Shown here in pieces: positions 44,389-48,754 of a stretch of DNA of 48,754 nt. The DNA lies in contig WELB01000011.1 in NCBI GenBank assembly GCA_009602725.1, forward strand, positions 527,293 through 576,046, written 5' to 3'. Both the position numbers and the translations under genes were made by a program. Position 1 is the first letter of the stretch; each line of letters starts with the position of its first letter. The DNA is from Spirogloea muscicola (Eukaryota > Streptophyta > Zygnematophyceae > Spirogloeales > Spirogloeaceae). Below the pieces are notes generated by a model. That model searched no databases, was not told where the DNA came from, and was given only the letters and a program-made list of their open reading frames with translations.

Positions 44389-47300
44389 TCAGACACTACT
44401 ATACAGACGGCGCAGGCTTGGGCAGCAGGACCGCATGCGGGCCAGGGAGTCCGCTGTGAGCTGGTACGTGACAGAAAAATATCATTGCATTGCTGTGTCA
44501 GTGTTCGCAGCAGTAGCTTGAAGCAGAGCATCTCACTAAGAACTGGTCAAGGAAGTACATGAGAGCACAACAGTGACAATGAATCTCTTGCATATTCAAG
44601 CCAGCAAGCACTGTGCCAGCAGGTTCTCAGCCCACTAAAATGAAGTCAGCCTTCGACCGCAATCGTCCTGCTCACCTTGGCACAGTTGCGGACATCTAGC
44701 GTCTCCAGCATGCTGCAACCAGCCAGTGCGCACTCCAGCGTGGACCCCTCCAGGGCACATCCCTGCAGGCCAGCATCGAGCGGAGCACCAAAACAGTGCC
44801 AAGTCTATGTCTATGAATGCGTGTCTCAAGCACCGCTCTAGGAAATGAAGCGAACCCGTTTCAAATTCGTAGGCATGCAGGAGTACTTAACATATGCATA
44901 ACATAGTAGGATGCGTGACACAGAAAACTGTTTGCATGTTACATAGAGGGGCGTTGCAGATGAAGGACTACCTGTAGGAGGAGGGAGTTGAGGCGCGGGC
45001 AGTTGAGCTCCAGCACCTCCAGCGCCATGCACTTGCTGCTCAAAGAATGCCAAGAGCCCTGAGCTCGCCCCTCACAGGCGCATGCAGGCGTCTCTTGGAA
45101 TTGTGGCCAGCGTTGAGCAAGAATTTCACGATCAACTTAGCCTGGTAATGGCAGCAGCAAGTGGCGCCTGGGCCTCACCTGAGCGTGAGGCTCACAAGGC
45201 TGGGGCAGGCGAGCTGCACTGAGCGAAGGTTGGCAGCGAGTGCAATGTTGAGGGCAGCCAGCCGGCCGCACGTTGCGCCGGGGGTGATGCGCACGCTCCG
45301 CAGGCCATGGCAGCCCACACAGCTGAGCCACCGGAGGCCCCACCCGCTGCTGGCGCTGCCGCTGCCGCTGCCACTACCATAAGAGCTGATGCAGGCCCAC
45401 AGGGAGTCGGCGACGTGTGGCGAGCCATTGAGCGAAACATGCGTCAGGCGTGGGCACGAGCGCAGAAGCTCCTCCAGTGCTGGCGCGCGCAGGGAGGAGT
45501 ACGACGCGTCCAGCTCCCGCAGCGAGCACAGTGGCGGCAGCCCGCCGTTGCCACTGCTATCGCTGCGGCTGCTGCTGCTGGCAACCTGGCACAGCGGCGC
45601 CAGAGCGTCCTGCTCTAGGTACTTGCACGCTGACAGCCGCAGCACCTGCCGTGCTCCACACAAACACGGTAGATCAGTAGCAGGAGACACAGCAACCATT
45701 TCCGTTTGTATCAAAATATGGTAATGCTCTGAGATACTTGAAAATTTGAAAGATGAAGAGTTGAAGCTGGATACACATGAGGCTCATGGCATCTGAACGT
45801 ATTTAAGGCTGGGAAACTTGCAGAACACTGTGGTCCATGGGGCACGAGCATTGCCTGGAGTTTGGGACAGCAGGTAAGGATGGGCGCGAGAGCAGTGAGG
45901 AACGTGTAGGAGAGGTCAAGCGTGGTGAGCTCCGCGAGCGCGCGCAGTGCAAACAGACCCTGCGACCGGAAGACGGGGCATGCCGCCAGCACGAGCGTGG
46001 ACAGCCGCGGGGAGCTCCGCGCCACGTCCGCCAGGGAAGCATCGTCCAGCTGGCTATGAGCAGTAAGCAAGGGGGGAGAAGAGCATGTAGAGACTGTTGA
46101 GGGCCACAATACAAAGTCACTTAAGGACCATAAAACAAAACAAAGTCAGGTCCAACCCGCTTTTAAGCTCAGCATCAGGAGAGGGAGGCGAGTAGGAAGG
46201 TGAGGACAGACGAAGGGAGGTACAGAGGCGAGCAGGCAGAAGATGAAATCATTAGCCCTGACCTGCAGTACGATGCATCAAGCGTGGTGAGAGCGGGGCA
46301 GGTGAGCTCTAGCTTGCGCAAACCGCCGCAGCCCTTGAGGTCAAGGCTGGCCAGGCTGCTCGCGCAGAGGCGCAGCGTCACGAGGTGGGGGCAGATGCCC
46401 AGGCTGAGCTCCACCAACCCAACCTGCGGAGGGGGGGGGGCGCACACCAACACGGCAGCGCAATCGTCATGCATGCCCTGGACTCTCGTCGTCCTTTTAT
46501 TAAATCTTAAGGACCAGGCCTTAGAGTTCAGATATACAAGGTTATTGTATGATCTGAAGTAAACATTTAAGGCGGTGGCACTGCAGGCAAAGCCACGGGC
46601 ACAGACCGGATCAAGGCTGGCAGCGGCCAGGCGGTCGCAGCCCTCAAGCTGGAGGTGCCGCAGCACGGGGCACGTGAGCGCCAGCGCCTCGAGTGAGGAG
46701 CAGCCGGCGAGCGACAGCGAGCGCAGAGAGGAGCAGCACAGCTTCACCTCCTGAAGGGTCTGCACAGATACCGCAGCCCTCCATGGCCACCTCGTTAACT
46801 CCCTCGTCCAACTGAGAGGCCCTGGGAGGAGCGAGTCAGTCGAGTGGCTTCCTCTCAGCTTACCTCGCAGGCATCGAGCAGGAGCGACAGCAGTCTGGGG
46901 CAGCCGCCGGCGCTGGCATGGCTCTCACTGGAGAAGGTGGTCAGAGCAGCGTCAGGCAGCATGTCGCACTCGGACAGGTTCGCTGACAAGAGGCCGGGGC
47001 AGTCGAGCTCCAGCGAGCACAGCCGCGGCTGCGCCCGCAGCGCCAGCGTCTGCAACCGCCGGCAAGCGGGCATCAGGTGAGTACAGACCATGGAACGTCA
47101 ACAACCCGCCTTGAACTCAATGAGGTGTGGTCATGGCGCGCAGACATCACATCGTCTGTGAGCTCAGTGTGTCTATGGAGCCCCTAGAGCAGGAAAGCGG
47201 CAGCACATGCGACAGCAACGACGGCCCACACATACCTGCAGCGCTAGGGACTTGATGCTGACGGAGGCGAGGAATGGGCAGGAGGTGAGGGCGAGGGACG

Positions 47301-48644
47301 TAAGGACGGGCACGACGAGCGTGAGCGCCTGCAGCTTGCGGCAGTGTGCGAGGGAGAGGGAGGCGAGCATGGGCAGGGAGAGCGCTACGGTGCCCAGCAG
47401 CCAGCACCGATCGAGGCAGAGGAGCTCGAGTGCGCCCGAGTGGTTGAGCGCCTCCACCGCCTCTGTGCCAATCGCCTCGCAGCCCTCGAGGCGGGCCTCC
47501 ACCAGCGCAGGCAGCCGCACGTCCTCGAGCGAGAGGAGCGGGCAGTGCGACGCATCGAGGTGCACGAGGCCTGTGCATGCGGCCCCCACGTCGTGCAGCG
47601 TGTCGTCGGACAGGTTGGGGCACCCTGACACGTTGAGAGTGCGGAGGAGCGGGCAGGACGTGGCAGCCTCGCGGACGGCGCTGTCGGCCAGCTTGGGGCA
47701 GCTGGCGAGATCCAGCGTCCACAGCGCGGGGCAGGCCAGTGACAAGGACGTTGCCGTGTTCTTGCGCAGCGATAGCGTCTCTAGCATCGGGCACCTGGAG
47801 GGAAGGAGGATGGAGGAGGGAGGGGAGGAGAGACAGGAAGGGAGGAGGGAGGAGGAGTGAGCACAGAGCAGGACTCTTCTGAAGCTGCCATTCAAGAGCA
47901 CGACCATTGGCACTAAAATGGTGGCCAGCGTCGATGCTGAGCGGCGGCAGTGCGGTCGTGGCAGCAGGGAGGAGCAGGGGGCACGGCGCACTTGATGGTG
48001 ATGCGCAGGGCGCAGCAGCTGGTGATGCGGAGCGCCGAGAGCGTCGCGTGCTCGATGGCGACCTCGGGCGGCCCCCAGAACACCTCGTGGATGCTGAGGC
48101 TCGTCAGCGAGGCGAATTTGGGCGTCGGCAGCGCCTTGCAGAGGAGCCGGCCGAGCTCGCACGCGGCAAGGGCGAGCTCCCGCAGCGCAGGCAGTTCCGG
48201 CGCTGCCTGCCTCAGCAGCAGAGTCTGCACCAGCAGGGCGTCGCCGCCGGGGCCGTCGGCAGCCGCTCTGCTGCTGCCATTGCCACGTAGCGCCAGCGAT
48301 ACGACGTGGGCGCCATACCGCCTGCACAGGCGGAAGACCGTCGGCTGCGCCAGCTGGGGGCCGGTGAAGGCCAGGGAGCGCCAGAAGTCGGGGTGACGGC
48401 TCACGGCCGCCCACTGGCGGCACACCGCCGCCGCGCTGCACAGGTCCCGCCGGCCCAGTGTGGAGAAGATCTGCGTGCAGAGCCGCAGCAGCCGCCATCG
48501 CCTGAGTGGTCCGAGCATTGCAGCGGCGGCGACGGCTGCGACACAGCAGCGCCGGCAGAGCCGCCGACGGCGGCCGAGTCGGAGAGAGGGCTGCTCTTGC
48601 CTTGTGCACGAGATCGCTGGAGAAGTCCGCGGCAGCTGCGCCAT
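44389..48644 (-). CDS. FBXL15: F-box/LRR-repeat protein 15 (SLOMO-type SCF substrate receptor)
   Basis: Ten exons in transcript order: 48644-47992, 47794-47236, 47049-46864, 46759-46607, 46423-46263, 46053-45855, 45645-45179, 45035-44972, 44762-44676 and 44460-44389, giving exactly 867 codons including stop. The F-box lies at about residues 55-95 (IFSTLGRRDLCSAAAVCRQW, FWRSLAF). The rest is Cys-type leucine-rich repeats such as CPMLETLSLRKNTA, LDASHCPLLSLEDVRLP, LSLGICPHLVTLRL, LDLSYTFLTALAPIL, VLRLSACKYLEQDALAPL and LETLDVRNCAK, ending CCPSLRRLYSSV. Repeat order and sequence follow plant FBXL15/SLOMO along the whole length. It would recruit substrates to an SCF ubiquitin ligase; in Arabidopsis SLOMO affects auxin homeostasis and organ initiation. 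It is somewhat shorter than the angiosperm protein, mainly N-terminally; the ATG at 48644 is the first in frame. Intron 6 uses a probable GC donor after 45855. Confidence 0.93.
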
Positions 48645-48754
48645 CCTCGACGTCTGCCGAGAGACTGCTCCCGCCGCCGAGCGCGGCCGGCGGGACTGCC
48701 GCCTCCTCAGCAGCCGGAGGCGCCGGCGCGGCGGCGGCCGTCCCGGCCGAACGC

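Noticed and set aside
47147-47860. Two long frames (215 and 217 residues) overlapping FBXL15 exon 2
   Set aside because: They are alternative-frame shadows of the leucine-rich repeat coding exon.
1-48754. CRISPR arrays, bacterial operons, riboswitches or ribosome binding sites
   Set aside because: All genes are spliced eukaryotic nuclear genes; no regularly spaced repeat array or polycistronic layout is present.

Overview
This is a eukaryotic nuclear contig of the green plant lineage. It carries ten spliced genes with small exons, mostly GT-AG introns of roughly 60-600 bases, moderately high GC, and plant-type families: a plant pectinesterase, an ascorbate-oxidase-like multicopper oxidase, a SLOMO/FBXL15-type F-box LRR protein, a calcium-binding TPR protein, an FHA2-like protein and the U11/U12-65K minor spliceosome protein. 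The cell-wall and apoplastic enzymes together with short CCCTAA/CCCTAAA stretches suggest a streptophyte ('charophyte') alga; this is inference from gene content. There is no operon structure. Coordinates were built by hand from splice signals, phase and family similarity, without any database search.

Layout: a FAM133-like nuclear protein (31-1466, +) converges on a VTT/SNARE-associated-Golgi membrane protein (2502-5543, -). A retroelement graveyard follows (about 5.9-9.0 kb) with inverted C-terminal retroelement fragments. Next are a pectinesterase (9594-13073, -), a 414-base assembly gap (13503-13916), a repeat-tail cluster (14.4-14.9 kb), a calcium-binding TPR protein (15568-20290, -) and more retroelement tails (20.8-22.2 kb). 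The U11/U12-65K gene (22743-26518, -) is divergent from SURF1 (27440-30003, +). Then come TRIP4/ASC-1 (about 30.95-33.3 kb, +), a third repeat block (34.5-36.4 kb), an ascorbate-oxidase-like gene (36664-40936, +), an FHA2-like gene (42073-44022, +) and FBXL15/SLOMO (44389-48644, -).

The genes are unrelated housekeeping or plant functions rather than one pathway: RNA splicing, cytochrome oxidase assembly, transcription or ribosome quality control, extracellular wall and ascorbate chemistry, SCF ubiquitin ligase and calcium sensing.

The unusual features are these. A dispersed retroelement tail carries a perfect 7-bp hairpin (GGGCTGG-CTTTT-CCAGCCC) and is scattered in both orientations. GC-AG introns are clearly enriched, two of them inside the minor-spliceosome protein gene. 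A single-base frameshift lies in the zinc-finger exon of TRIP4. The pectinesterase has a long Pro-rich then Arg-rich C-terminal extension. Telomere-like tracts sit inside 5' introns of two genes.
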